Assembly (NCBI GenBank): GCA_042093895.1
Contig: JBELEI010000003.1
Location: 1-64,000 of the forward strand
Reading direction: 5' to 3'
From: Cognatiyoonia sp042093895
GTDB taxonomy: Bacteria; Pseudomonadota; Alphaproteobacteria; Rhodobacterales; Rhodobacteraceae
Length of the DNA: 64,000 nucleotides
Both the position numbers and the translations under genes were made by a program. This document shows positions 1 to 7,472 of the stretch, in pieces. The notes under the pieces were generated by a model. That model worked only from the letters and a program-made list of their open reading frames with translations, ran no database searches and was not told the DNA's origin. Within the stretch, counting starts at the first letter, position 1, and each line of letters begins with the position of its first letter.

Positions 1-602
1 GAACGCATGTCGATTTCGAGACCGTTCATCAGCTGCCCAAATTCAGGACTGGCCGCCAAAGCGTCGTAGGTTCTCTCAATCGCCGACATGTCAGGATAGG
101 TTACGCCCAGCATGTAACTTCCGAGATCCGAGCCGGTGAATGTTTGTCCCATGCGCATGGTTTGTGCGCCTGATGATTTGAACACGGGCGCGGTCTTGTT
201 GAGCAAATCCAACATCGCGGCCTCTTCCAAGGACCGCCGATGGGCCCTCGTCAACATGAGATACTTTGGCGTGGGTTCAAGCTTTGGCTCGAACTCGATC
301 GGTTTTCCCCGAAATACATTTCGAGAAAAGGGCGCTACAGCATGATCGTTGACCATACGCGAATATGCGGAGGATTGCGGGATCATGTTCATAACGCCCT
401 CAAATCCGTGCAGGTCATCGAAGAACTGAACGAATACCAAAGCCCCGGGATAGCGGCCTGAAATCACGCTGCCATAGGTGACGCGAACCGCACCATTTTG
501 TCGGCAGTCTTGAGCAAAATGTCCCATATCCTCCAAAGCAGCTGACTTGCTTGCTGCAGGGCAAGTGGCGGCCGTGATTGCAATGAAATTTGGTGTCGAC
601 AT
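1..602 (-). CDS. Hypothetical protein with two similar halves, 3' end outside the window
   Basis: Seen: an open frame runs leftward from ATG at 602 to the window edge without a stop (about 200 codons), with GGAGG about 7 bases upstream. The protein starts MSTPNFIAITAATCP. A segment near residues 44-75 (Gly-Ser-Val-Ile-Ser-Gly then Phe-Val-Gln-Phe-Phe-Asp-Asp) is echoed later by Gly-Ser-Asp-Leu-Gly then a Tyr-Pro-Asp-Met run, suggesting two related alpha/beta halves as in dimeric ferredoxin-like barrels. There is no signal peptide and no catalytic motif that I recognise. It diverges from the HxlR regulator at 718 and shares its short promoter region, so that regulator is its likely controller (inference). 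The function is unknown. Confidence 0.7.
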   Translation of the reverse strand, partial: MSTPNFIAITAATCPAASKSAALEDMGHFAQDCRQNGAVRVTYGSVISGRYPGALVFVQFFDDLHGFEGVMNMIPQSSAYSRMVNDHAVAPFSRNVFRGKPIEFEPKLEPTPKYLMLTRAHRRSLEEAAMLDLLNKTAPVFKSSGAQTMRMGQTFTGSDLGSYMLGVTYPDMSAIERTYDALAASPEFGQLMNGLEIDMR

Positions 603-677
603 TGGAAAACCTCCAGGTGAGTAGCAAATCCGCCAGGGCTCGGGCGGATTTATACCTAGGTTGACCCCACGCCGATG

Positions 678-707
678 AGTGGTCTAGTCTTTATGTTAAA
701 GTGGTCT
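678..707. promoter_or_regulatory. Direct repeat AGTGGTCT x2, candidate HxlR operator
   Basis: AGTGGTCT occurs at 678-685 and 700-707, starts 22 bases apart (about two helical turns), between the divergent genes starting at 602 and 718. A related inverted GACCCCAC lies at 663-670. Regulators of this type often bind between themselves and a divergent target; assignment as an operator is inference. Confidence 0.4.
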
Positions 708-717
708 GGGGGCTGAT

Positions 718-1191
718 ATGCTAGATTCGAAGATCGTCGAAGAAGAGATGTGCCCTATAGGGCTGGCTGGTTACCTACTTGGTGATAAGTGGATTCCGGT
801 AATTCTGCGAGACATCGCATTGTTTGATCGGCGGGGCTTTAACGAGATATTGAAAAATAGTCGTGAAGGTATTTCTTCGGCGACGCTCACATCACGCCTG
901 CAATACATGGTGCAGCTGAACCTTTTACATGTCGAAAAATCAGACGACCATGCACAGAAGAAACTCTATTTCCTCACTGAGGCAGGTATCGCTTTTGTGC
1001 CTATCTTGTTTCATTTGGCCAGTTGGACTGCCGAGTTCAGAAATCCTGCACCAGACATTGTTGCACTCACAAGTCCCTTTCATTCAGCGGAGGGTGACTT
1101 GAAAAAGAAGCTACTTGATCGGTTGCGCCAGATTCATGTGATGAAGACAATTGAACCAACGCCTTTGTGGTGGCTGGCCGATAATCTGTAG
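718..1191 (+). CDS. HxlR-family winged-helix transcriptional regulator
   Basis: 157 aa, cytoplasmic DNA-binding protein. The N-terminus has the HxlR hallmark: Cys-Pro (residues 12-13) of the cysteine motif, then Gly-Asp-Lys-Trp (22-25) leading into Val-Ile-Leu-Arg-Asp-Ile, Arg-x-Gly-Phe-Asn-Glu-Ile, then Gly-Ile-Ser...Leu-Thr-Ser-Arg-Leu of the recognition helix. It is somewhat longer than many HxlR proteins (about 110-150 aa), the extra being a C-terminal helical extension rich in Lys, Leu and Arg. HxlR proteins usually respond to aldehydes, quinones or redox changes through the N-terminal Cys; the inducer here is not evident. It diverges from the gene at 602. It is the last host-type gene before the integrated element. 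Confidence 0.88.
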   Translation: MLDSKIVEEEMCPIGLAGYLLGDKWIPVILRDIALFDRRGFNEILKNSREGISSATLTSRLQYMVQLNLLHVEKSDDHAQKKLYFLTEAGIAFVPILFHLASWTAEFRNPAPDIVALTSPFHSAEGDLKKKLLDRLRQIHVMKTIEPTPLWWLADNL

Positions 1192-1232
1192 ATGCATGGT
1201 TATACGCTTTTGCAAAGCGTTGGGGCCAACGT
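1192..1232. other. Left junction of the integrated element with a 6-bp inverted repeat
   Basis: Only 41 bases separate the host regulator from the first leftward gene of the recombinase module. They contain CGTTGG (1218-1223) and CCAACG (1226-1231) around GG. An attachment site next to the integrase is expected here, but I found no matching copy near 39.6 kb or 45.8 kb, so the core is not identified. Confidence 0.3.
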
Positions 1233-1613
1233 TTATCCAAACACTACGCCCGCCTGGTCCGCCCAAGGCAATCCCGCACACTCGGACAGCTGCATCACGG
1301 TCACGGCCGGAACCTCTCGCTCAAACACGAGCCGTTTCAGCACCTCTGGCGCCAAGTAGGCCAACCGCAACTGCCTGCTGACATGGCGCTCTGCGAGGTT
1401 CACGGCGATTGCCAGATCGCGTACCGTCCCGAACTCACCCGCTTCCATCCGCCGCCGCCAGGCCCAAGCTCGGCCAATGGCGCGCAGGATATGCGGATCT
1501 TGGGTGTTGTCCTCGCTGGGTAGGTAATCAGCGGGCGGCAGGATTTTGGGCCGTCCATTCTTTTTGCGCAGTTTTAGGGGCACAAAAACCTGAATGGTGT
1601 CGGGCGCAGCCAT
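1233..1613 (-). CDS. Small HTH protein following the serine recombinase
   Basis: 126 aa. ATG at 1613 overlaps the recombinase stop codon, so the two are translationally coupled; a GTG at 1616 is an alternative. Residues from about 60 read Thr-Val-Arg-Asp-Leu-Ala-Ile-Ala-Val-Asn then Arg-His-Val-Ser-Arg-Gln-Leu-Arg-Leu-Ala-Tyr-Leu-Ala-Pro-Glu, a helix-turn-helix of the ParB/KorB kind. Proteins of this form recur directly after this class of recombinase in alphaproteobacteria and probably assist or regulate recombination (inference). It is the outermost gene at the left end of the element. Confidence 0.7.
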   Translation of the reverse strand: MAAPDTIQVFVPLKLRKKNGRPKILPPADYLPSEDNTQDPHILRAIGRAWAWRRRMEAGEFGTVRDLAIAVNLAERHVSRQLRLAYLAPEVLKRLVFEREVPAVTVMQLSECAGLPWADQAGVVFG

Positions 1614-2932
1614 CACTCTGCGGCCTCCAGCTGGCGCGGGGTCATCATCTGACGCATGACGCCTGCGATACCATCGGTCCGCATGTCGATGACGATGCCT
1701 TCAGCGGTCACTGTAACGCGCCTGACAAGAAGCTGAATGATGCGGGCCTGCTCGCCCGGAAAGAGTTGATCCCAAAGCTTGGGGAAGTGCTTGAGCGCGT
1801 CGATAGCGTCCGCCTCGGGGATATCCTCGCGGTCCAGCGCGGCAATAACCTGCGCTGTGGTTTCTGGCGTGCGCAGAACACGGCGGATTTCTGTGACGAC
1901 GGCGGCCTCGGCGGTATCGGCCGGCAGACGCCTCGGGATACCGTCGTCAGGAGTTTCGCGGTTCTTCAGTAGGTCCATAGATACGTAGTAGCGATACCGA
2001 CGCGTGCCCTTCTTGGTGCTGGATGGGGTCATGGCCGCGCCGGTGGCGGTGAAGAGCAGCCCCTTCAGCAACGCAGGCGTTTGCGTCCGGCTGTTGTTGG
2101 CCCGCTTGCGGGGGCTCTCAATCATGATGTCATGCACCTGTTCCCAGAGCCGCGCGTCGATAATGGCGTCGTGCTCACCGGGATAGGACTTGCCTTTGTG
2201 GACTGCCTCGCCACGATAGACGCGATTATTCAGCAGCCGGTAGAGGTAGCCTTTGTCGATCAGTGTACCTTGTTTGTTGCGGAACCCATCGCTGCGCAAC
2301 GCGCGGGCCAGAACAGTCGCAGATCCTATCTCCACAAAACGTTCAAACACCATGCGGACCTTGGCGGCTTCCTCTTCGTTCACCACCAACTTGCGGTCGA
2401 CGACATCATATCCAAGTGGCACATAACCGCCCATCCACATGCCTTTCATGCGCGAGGCCTTCACCTTGTCGCGGATGCGCTCGGCGGTGACTTCGCGCTC
2501 GAACTGGGCGAAGCTCAGGAGGATGTTCAGCGTCAAGCGACCCATGGACGTCGTGGTGTTGAAGGACTGGGTGACGGAGACGAAGGTCACGCCGTTCCGG
2601 TCGAAGACTTCGACCAGCTTGGAAAAGTCCATGAGCGATCGGCTGAGACGGTCGATCTTGTAAACAACGACAACATTGATCAGCCCGTCTTCAATATCCG
2701 CCAGCAGCTGCTGCAACCCCGGGCGTTCCAAGGTCCCGCCGGAGATGCCGCCATCATCATATTGGTCTCGCACCAAGGCCCAGCCTTCGGACTTCTGGCT
2801 GGCGATATAGGCCTCGCAGGCCTCACGCTGGGCGTGGAGGCTATTGAACTCCTGCTCTAGCCCTTCCTCACTGGATTTGCGGGTGTAGATGGCGCAACGC
2901 TGGCGGCGGGGCGGTTTCACGGTCATATCCAT
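1613..2932 (-). CDS. Large serine recombinase, likely integrase of the element
   Basis: 439 aa. An N-terminal resolvase catalytic domain (Tyr-Thr-Arg-Lys-Ser-Ser near residues 16-21, catalytic Ser at about 20; Asp-Arg-Leu-Ser-Arg near residue 95) is followed by a Recombinase domain with Gly-Tyr-Val-Pro-Leu-Gly-Tyr and then the stretch where family members carry a zinc beta-ribbon. The usual ribbon cysteines are absent (Phe-Thr-Ala-Thr-Gly-Ala-Ala-Met). It carries out integration and excision through a Ser-linked DNA intermediate. It is coupled to DUF2924 upstream (TGATG overlap at 2930-2934) and to the HTH protein downstream. Its place at the outer edge of a complete prophage makes it the probable phage integrase; a genomic-island recombinase is the alternative. 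Confidence 0.9.
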   Translation of the reverse strand: MDMTVKPPRRQRCAIYTRKSSEEGLEQEFNSLHAQREACEAYIASQKSEGWALVRDQYDDGGISGGTLERPGLQQLLADIEDGLINVVVVYKIDRLSRSLMDFSKLVEVFDRNGVTFVSVTQSFNTTTSMGRLTLNILLSFAQFEREVTAERIRDKVKASRMKGMWMGGYVPLGYDVVDRKLVVNEEEAAKVRMVFERFVEIGSATVLARALRSDGFRNKQGTLIDKGYLYRLLNNRVYRGEAVHKGKSYPGEHDAIIDARLWEQVHDIMIESPRKRANNSRTQTPALLKGLLFTATGAAMTPSSTKKGTRRYRYYVSMDLLKNRETPDDGIPRRLPADTAEAAVVTEIRRVLRTPETTAQVIAALDREDIPEADAIDALKHFPKLWDQLFPGEQARIIQLLVRRVTVTAEGIVIDMRTDGIAGVMRQMMTPRQLEAAE

Positions 2933-3387
2933 CACGCTTCACCCCGCTTGCGTTCCCGCAGCCCGAAGAACCGGTAGCCGTTCCAGCGCGTGCCAGTGAT
3001 CGCGCGGGCCACCGCCGAGAGCGACTTGTAGCGGCGGCCGTCCCATTCGAAGCCGTCCTTCAGGACTGTGACCGTATGCTCCACCCCGTCCCATTCCCGG
3101 ATCAGTTTGGTGCCGACCACCGGGTTGCGCGGATCGGCGATCTGGTTCTTGCGAGTCAGGGTGCCGTCGACCTCGTCAGCCAGCAGGTCAAGCATGCGGC
3201 GCGTCTCACGATCGGGGCCGCCATAGGTCAGTTCCTGGATGCGATAAGCCAGGCGCCCCTCGAGGAAGGCGCGGCTGTTATTGGGGGCGGCGGTGCCATA
3301 GAGCACCTGCCACTCGGCTTTCAGGTCATTCACTGACAGTGTCTTCAGGGCTGCCAAGCGGGCAAGGATGGGTTCGTGTGTTGTCAT
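2932..3387 (-). CDS. DUF2924 domain protein
   Basis: 151 aa, ATG at 3387 with AGGAG 7 bases upstream. It is recognisable as DUF2924: Leu-Lys-Ala-Glu-Trp near residue 23, Tyr-Arg-Ile-Gln-Glu-Leu near 48-53, Gly-Thr-Lys-Leu-Ile-Arg-Glu-Trp near 92-99, then Gly-Phe-Glu-Trp-Asp-Gly-Arg-Arg-Tyr-Lys-Ser-Leu-Ser-Ala-Val-Ala-Arg and Thr-Arg-Trp-Asn-Gly-Tyr-Arg-Phe-Phe-Gly-Leu at the end. The family is uncharacterised. The C-terminal part resembles small DNA-associated domains that follow serine recombinases in alphaproteobacterial prophages and islands. Its start overlaps the stop of the preceding small gene, so the four leftward genes form one operon; an accessory role in recombination is inference. 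Confidence 0.85.
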   Translation of the reverse strand: MTTHEPILARLAALKTLSVNDLKAEWQVLYGTAAPNNSRAFLEGRLAYRIQELTYGGPDRETRRMLDLLADEVDGTLTRKNQIADPRNPVVGTKLIREWDGVEHTVTVLKDGFEWDGRRYKSLSAVARAITGTRWNGYRFFGLRERKRGEA

Positions 3388-3587
3388 GCGGATCTCCTGT
3401 GAGTTGGACCCGCAGTACCGCTCTGTTCCGGGCGGAAGTGTAGCGAACTATCTCCGCCATCCTCGGATGTTTGGTCGCGCTGGTGGTCGAGCAGGCGAAC
3501 AAGGCCGGTTGCCAGGAGCGCGTAGAGTTCAGTCCTGCGCTCGTTTGGCGACATCAGGTCGGCATGCAGGGGGTTCGGGCGCTTCAT
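3384..3587 (-). CDS. Short hypothetical protein leading the recombinase operon
   Basis: 67 aa. The start chosen is ATG at 3587 with GGAG 6 bases upstream; a GTG at 3602 in the same frame is weaker. The protein begins Met-Lys-Arg-Pro-Asn-Pro-Leu-His-Ala-Asp-Leu-Met and continues Glu-Arg-Arg-Thr-Glu-Leu, a pattern repeatedly found just before DUF2924 genes. The last four bases overlap the DUF2924 start (ATGA). The C-terminal half is polar and probably disordered. The function is unknown; it is the promoter-proximal gene of the leftward integration module. Confidence 0.65.
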   Translation of the reverse strand: MKRPNPLHADLMSPNERRTELYALLATGLVRLLDHQRDQTSEDGGDSSLHFRPEQSGTAGPTHRRSA

Positions 3588-3942
3588 CGTGGTCTCCGTC
3601 ACTCGCCCGCCAGAAGGTTGCGGGGTCTGAAACGGAAAAGCCTTGCAATCGGCCCGTTTGGGACATGGACTTAAGAAAAGGCTGCCGGATTACCAGAACG
3701 CGTCACGTTCCTCGATGTCGGTGAAAAAAAATTCACCATGCCATAGGACGTATCTGACTGGGGGCATTAAATACTTGTTATACGGCTTACGTTTCGTCTG
3801 AGTTACATAAGTCTACTTCATGAGACGAATGCGACTTGTGCCCCAGGACACTTGCGTCACCACCCCAGAGACAGATATGTCCGCCTTGCGCATCTTGCGC
3901 GAGGCATCGTCAGGCGTCATTTACAGGGCAAGGAGAACACAC
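3588..3942. promoter_or_regulatory. Divergent control region between the integration and early modules
   Basis: 355 bases without a convincing gene. It holds an 18-base palindrome, GGTGAA at 3720-3725 and TTCACC at 3732-3737 around six A residues, and AT-rich stretches around 3765-3810. By position it must carry the leftward promoter for the recombinase operon and the rightward early promoter. The palindrome is a candidate operator (inference). Confidence 0.45.
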
Positions 3943-4464
3943 ATGACTGAGCAGAATCAAGTTGAAAACCAGGGCGATGCAACCCAGCCCGTGAAAAAGA
4001 AGCGCAAGTCCGCGCTCGCATCCAAGTGGGGCCAAAAGGTAATCGATCAAGGCTACTGTGCCGTGCCATCGTTGCTACTTCGTGCGCAAAAGCGGTTGAA
4101 GCTGAACCCATCGGAGTTGGCCGTCTTGTTGCAGATCGTTGATCATTGGTGGGATTCTGACCGCAATCCCTATCCCAGCAAGGCTGAGCTTTCCGATCGT
4201 CTCGGGATCGGCGAACGCCAGGTGCAGCGCTACATCGGGAACCTCGAGAAGGAGGGCCTTCTCGAGCGTGTGCCGCACTATGGGTTTTCCGGTGGCCGGG
4301 AGAACAACCGGTATGACCTTCAGGGGCTGGTAAAGCGCCTGGCAGAGATCGAGCCGGATTTTCGTGAGGCCCGCGAGCATGGCAAAAAACGGCGTAAAGC
4401 TGCCGCTAGGCCAGGCTTGAAGAACCGCCAGAAGTCGAGCGCGACGGCCGACAGCGCCGACTAA
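3943..4464 (+). CDS. Helix-turn-helix replication/regulatory protein
   Basis: 173 aa. ATG at 3943 has AGGAG 7 bases upstream; an in-frame upstream ATG at 3820 lacks a binding site and would add a Cys/Arg-rich tail, so it was not used. Residues about 45-115 form a winged-helix domain: Ala-Val-Leu-Leu-Gln-Ile-Val-Asp-His-Trp-Trp, then Ser-Lys-Ala-Glu-Leu-Ser-Asp-Arg-Leu-Gly-Ile and Arg-Gln-Val-Gln-Arg-Tyr-Ile (recognition helix), then Leu-Glu-Lys-Glu-Gly-Leu. Lys/Arg-rich tails flank it. Similar domains occur in phage replication initiators and early regulators. As the first rightward early gene it is a good candidate for control of the early region; this is inference. Confidence 0.75.
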   Translation: MTEQNQVENQGDATQPVKKKRKSALASKWGQKVIDQGYCAVPSLLLRAQKRLKLNPSELAVLLQIVDHWWDSDRNPYPSKAELSDRLGIGERQVQRYIGNLEKEGLLERVPHYGFSGGRENNRYDLQGLVKRLAEIEPDFREAREHGKKRRKAAARPGLKNRQKSSATADSAD

Positions 4465-4575
4465 TCCCGACTAACGTCAATCGACCCCAAGATTTCACCA
4501 CGGAACAGCGTCTGTCGCTGCTCCGAACAATCCCCCTCGCCCTAATGACGCCAAACCCGAGAAGGAGCGCGACGC

Positions 4576-4815
4576 ATGAACCTCAACTGCAAACCTGGCT
4601 ACGGCCATCCTAACAAGCGAAACCGCGATCGTAATGACGTGAACGCCCCGGCATTCACGCTCGAGTGGCGGTGCCAGGACTGTGGGAAACTCCTGGGCAA
4701 GGGCAATGGTTTCCAGATGCACATCCGCAGGAAGCCTGCCGAATTCCTGGCAAGCTTCCCGATCACTGCGAAGTGTCCCGGCTGTGGCGCGCTCAACGTG
4801 ATGGACAAGACCTAA
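4576..4815 (+). CDS. Com-like zinc-finger protein (Mu Com family resemblance)
   Basis: 79 aa, with AAGGAG shortly upstream of ATG 4576. Two CxxC pairs are seen: Cys-Gln-Asp-Cys-Gly-Lys-Leu-Leu-Gly-Lys-Gly near residue 33 and Cys-Pro-Gly-Cys-Gly-Ala-Leu-Asn near residue 67. This spacing and the Lys-Leu-Leu and Gly-x-Leu-Asn contexts match the phage Mu Com family, whose founding member binds mom mRNA and activates its translation. No mom gene is visible, but a ParB-methyltransferase lies further down the early region. The protein is longer than Mu Com, with a basic N-terminal tail and a basic insert between the knuckles. An RNA- or DNA-binding regulator is likely; its target is unknown. Confidence 0.7.
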   Translation: MNLNCKPGYGHPNKRNRDRNDVNAPAFTLEWRCQDCGKLLGKGNGFQMHIRRKPAEFLASFPITAKCPGCGALNVMDKT

Positions 4816-4923
4816 GCGCGCGGCAACGCGCGCCCCAAAAATTCCCCGAAAACACAGAGGTGCATGACGCCCTGACTTGGCCACTAAGAGGCGCTGGACG
4901 CCCGGCCGTCAGGCAGGCGCCCA

Positions 4924-5646
4924 ATGACCTCAACGTGGCACGGGATCCGTGATCACCTCGTCCGTTCTTCCAGCACGCTGGAATTTCAACGCAACTTTCA
5001 AACCATCCGTGGCTCGAGCAAGGCGCTTACGCCTTTCAGAGATCCCGCCGCACTGCTGGATGCACTGCATCACAGCATGGCTCCCTCAGGCCGCAAGAAT
5101 GCACTGCTGACCGCCTTGGTCGCTGCGTCACAGAGCGAGGGGGCGGCGGCGGATACTGCCTTGACGGTCATGCTATTGGCGCTTTGGCCAGCATTTGACG
5201 CAGTCCGACGCAGATCATTGTCGCGCCGACTGGGCACCGTCGAAGACATCACGTCTGAGGTGCTCGCCCGGGCGACCACCGCTATCCGTGATTTGGATCT
5301 CCAGCGGGTCACGTGGATCGCGGCGACCATCCAGCGCAACATCGAACGCGATATGATCCGCGCGCGACAGCGTGAAATGCTGTGGGATCGCGAAATCGCT
5401 GAAGAATATCGCGTTACTCGCGAAGGTAGCGTCAGCGACACGCCGGCTGCAGCCAGCAAAATTTTGCTCTGCAATGACCTAGTCGAGCTAATCGGTGCGG
5501 ATGCGGCCCTTGTGATCCGCGTGGCGATAGACGGCTTCACGCAGGCTGAGGCGGCGGCGGAACTCGGCATCCCGATGGAGGCTGCGCGCAAGCGCTACCA
5601 GCGCGCAATGAAGCGGCTCCGCTATGCCTTCGAAAAAATCGACTGA
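4924..5646 (+). CDS. Sigma-70-like (region 2/4) phage regulator
   Basis: 240 aa. The C-terminus is a clear sigma region 4-like HTH: Ala-Leu-Val-Ile-Arg-Val-Ala-Ile-Asp-Gly-Phe-Thr-Gln-Ala-Glu-Ala-Ala-Ala-Glu-Leu-Gly-Ile followed by Ala-Ala-Arg-Lys-Arg-Tyr-Gln-Arg-Ala-Met-Lys-Arg-Leu. The middle has a region 2-like helical stretch with Glu-Asp-Ile-Thr-Ser-Glu-Val-Leu-Ala-Arg-Ala and Asn-Ile-Glu-Arg-Asp-Met-Ile-Arg-Ala-Arg. It may steer RNA polymerase to phage promoters, or be a sigma-fold DNA-binding protein only. The Shine-Dalgarno for ATG 4924 is weak (GGCAGG), so the start is less certain. It lies in the early operon just before the recombination genes. Confidence 0.7.
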   Translation: MTSTWHGIRDHLVRSSSTLEFQRNFQTIRGSSKALTPFRDPAALLDALHHSMAPSGRKNALLTALVAASQSEGAAADTALTVMLLALWPAFDAVRRRSLSRRLGTVEDITSEVLARATTAIRDLDLQRVTWIAATIQRNIERDMIRARQREMLWDREIAEEYRVTREGSVSDTPAAASKILLCNDLVELIGADAALVIRVAIDGFTQAEAAAELGIPMEAARKRYQRAMKRLRYAFEKID

Positions 5647-5731
5647 CCCGATGTCCCATGCGGGCCCGGCCGTTGGCTTTCCCCATTCAGACGCCACCGC
5701 GCGTCCCAACCCAAACGGAAAGACGACACGC

Positions 5732-5929
5732 ATGAAACATGATGCCGACTTGCCACTTGAGGATCTGAAACGGCTCCCAGGGCTCTACCGCCGCTGGGAA
5801 CTGACCGAGGTCTTCGAGCCGCATCGCAACTACCAGATTGAGGATGCCGGTACGCACGCCGACGGCACACCGCTTCTGGCCATCTACGTCAGCGATCCCA
5901 TCGCCGATGCCCAAGGGGAGGTGCGCTGA
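5732..5929 (+). CDS. Small hypothetical protein before the Sak4-like gene
   Basis: 65 aa, starting Met-Lys-His-Asp-Ala-Asp-Leu-Pro-Leu-Glu-Asp-Leu. ATG 5732 follows GGAAAG; an in-frame extension to 5624 would run inside the previous gene and was not used. The stop overlaps the next start (TGATG at 5927-5931), so translation is coupled to the Sak4-like ATPase. The sequence is acidic, with Tyr-Arg-Arg-Trp-Glu-Leu and a central His-Arg-Asn-Tyr-Gln-Ile-Glu-Asp. I recognise no domain. Coupling suggests a role with the recombination proteins (inference). Confidence 0.6.
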   Translation: MKHDADLPLEDLKRLPGLYRRWELTEVFEPHRNYQIEDAGTHADGTPLLAIYVSDPIADAQGEVR

Positions 5930-6819
5930 TGACCCTCCCGATCATTTCTGCAGATGAGCGCCTTGCTCAACGAAAGGGCATCAAGGGGTGCATTTTCGGA
6001 CGCTCGGGAGAGGGCAAAACCAGCCTTCTTTGGACGTTGAACGCGACGACAACGCTCTTCATGGACCTCGAAGCTGGGGATCTGGCGGTCGAGGGATGGG
6101 AGGGTGACACCCTGCGCCCCCGCACCTGGAAAGAGTGCCGCGACTTTGCCGTCTTCATTGGCGGTCCCAACCCGGCGCTGCGCGATGACCAGCCCTATAG
6201 CCAGGCGCATTTCGACGAGGTGTGCAGCCGGTATGGTGATCCTGCAAACTTGAAAAAATACCACACGGTCTTCATCGACTCGATCACCGTGGCGGGACGG
6301 CTCTGCTTTCAGTGGTGCCGCGGGCAGCCAGAGGCGACATCCGACAAAACGGGCAAGCCCGACATTCGGGGTGCTTACGGCCTGCATGGCCGCGAGATGA
6401 TCGGATGGCTGACCCATCTTCAGCACACGCGCGGCAAGCACGTCTGGTTTGTCGGCATCCTTGATGAAAAGCTCGATGACTTTAATCGCAAAGTCTTCCA
6501 GCCCCAAATCGATGGCGCAAAAACCGGGCTCGAACTGCCGGGCATCGTCGACCAGGTCATCACGCTGGCGGCTATTCCCGATGCGAATGGCCAACTTCAG
6601 CGGGCCTTTGTCTGCCAGACACTGAACCCCTGGAGCTATCCGGCCAAGGACCGTTCGGGTCGGCTCGACATGGTCGAAGCCCCGCATCTCGGCAGGCTTA
6701 TGGAGAAGATCCAGAGCCCCGGCCGGCCCGCGCCTCAGCGCCTGAATTACCCCGGGATCGACATCGAGGTGCCTCCGGCGCCGGTGTCGACCTCTCCCTT
6801 TAATCCCAGCACCAACTGA
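5929..6819 (+). CDS. RecA-like ATPase, probable Sak4-type recombination protein
   Basis: 296 aa, single RecA-fold ATPase domain. Walker A is Gly-Arg-Ser-Gly-Glu-Gly-Lys-Thr-Ser at residues 24-32; Walker B is Thr-Val-Phe-Ile-Asp-Ser-Ile-Thr at roughly residues 112-119. The C-terminus is Pro-rich and probably flexible. Length, fold and the following SSB-like gene match the phage Sak4 group, ATPases that work with a phage SSB in single-strand annealing or recombination. ATG 5929 shares one base with the previous stop. It belongs to an early recombination/replication operon with helicase, Cas4-like nuclease and RuvC-like resolvase. Alternative reading: a generic AAA ATPase used in replication initiation. 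Confidence 0.78.
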   Translation: MTLPIISADERLAQRKGIKGCIFGRSGEGKTSLLWTLNATTTLFMDLEAGDLAVEGWEGDTLRPRTWKECRDFAVFIGGPNPALRDDQPYSQAHFDEVCSRYGDPANLKKYHTVFIDSITVAGRLCFQWCRGQPEATSDKTGKPDIRGAYGLHGREMIGWLTHLQHTRGKHVWFVGILDEKLDDFNRKVFQPQIDGAKTGLELPGIVDQVITLAAIPDANGQLQRAFVCQTLNPWSYPAKDRSGRLDMVEAPHLGRLMEKIQSPGRPAPQRLNYPGIDIEVPPAPVSTSPFNPSTN

Positions 6820-6832
6820 AAGGAGCCGCGCC

Positions 6833-7453
6833 ATGTCCGGACTCTGGAACGACTTCAACTCCGCGCAATCCAACACCAACGTCATCCCGAAGGGCACGCT
6901 TGCCAAGGTGCACATGACCCTGCGCCCCGGTGGCTTCGATGATGCGAGCCAGGGGTGGACGGGAGGCTATGCCAAGCGCGGCACCACGGGGTCTGTCTAT
7001 CTCGACGCCGAGTTCACGGTTCTCGACGGGCCATATGCCAAGCGGAAGATCTGGTCGCTGATCGGACTCTATAGTCCCAACGGCCCGAATTGGGCCAATA
7101 TGGGGCGCGGCCTGATCCGCGGTATTTTGAACTCCGCGCGGGGCATTTCCGACAAGGACAATTCGCCCGAGGCCCAGGCCAAACGTCGGATCAATGGCTT
7201 TGCCGACCTCGATGGGCTGGAGTTCGTGGCCCGCATTGATATCGGCAAGGATACCAAAGGCGAGGACAAGAACGAAATCCGCGCGGCCGTGACACCGGAC
7301 CACCGGGATTACGCCACGCTGATGGGGGCCATCGCGCCTCAAAATACGGCCCCGTCGGCACCGGGACATACGCATTCGCAGGCCCCCTCCGGCCAGCAGA
7401 ACACCCAGCCTTCGGCCACCCCCGGCACTGCCGGGCGGCCGAGCTGGGCGTGA
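6833..7453 (+). CDS. Probable phage single-strand DNA-binding partner of the Sak4-like ATPase
   Basis: 206 aa, AAAGGAG upstream of ATG 6833. The N-terminal half is beta-rich (Lys-Val-His-Met-Thr-Leu-Arg-Pro-Gly-Gly; Val-Tyr-Leu-Asp-Ala-Glu-Phe-Thr-Val-Leu-Asp-Gly; Ala-Lys-Arg-Lys-Ile-Trp), the C-terminal 60 residues are Pro/Ser/Gln-rich and disordered, ending near Ser-Trp-Ala. A folded beta domain plus disordered tail, placed immediately after a Sak4-like gene, is the layout of phage SSB proteins. The tail lacks the classical acidic tip. Family membership cannot be proven by eye; DUF669-like is the nearest match I can suggest. Confidence 0.6.
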   Translation: MSGLWNDFNSAQSNTNVIPKGTLAKVHMTLRPGGFDDASQGWTGGYAKRGTTGSVYLDAEFTVLDGPYAKRKIWSLIGLYSPNGPNWANMGRGLIRGILNSARGISDKDNSPEAQAKRRINGFADLDGLEFVARIDIGKDTKGEDKNEIRAAVTPDHRDYATLMGAIAPQNTAPSAPGHTHSQAPSGQQNTQPSATPGTAGRPSWA

Positions 7454-7472
7454 GTGCGGGGAGGTAACGGTC

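Noticed and set aside
1192..1232. Search for attL/attR direct repeats between the left junction and positions near 39.6, 41.0 and 45.8-46.2 kb.
   Set aside because: By eye no shared run long enough to be meaningful was found, so no attachment site is reported.
1613..2932. Reading the first recombinase as a transposase of an insertion sequence.
   Set aside because: No terminal inverted repeats or target duplication were seen, and its domain layout and partners are those of integration modules.
3820..3942. Upstream in-frame ATG extending the 173-aa HTH protein.
   Set aside because: No ribosome site there, whereas AGGAG stands 7 bases before ATG 3943; the extension overlaps the likely control region.
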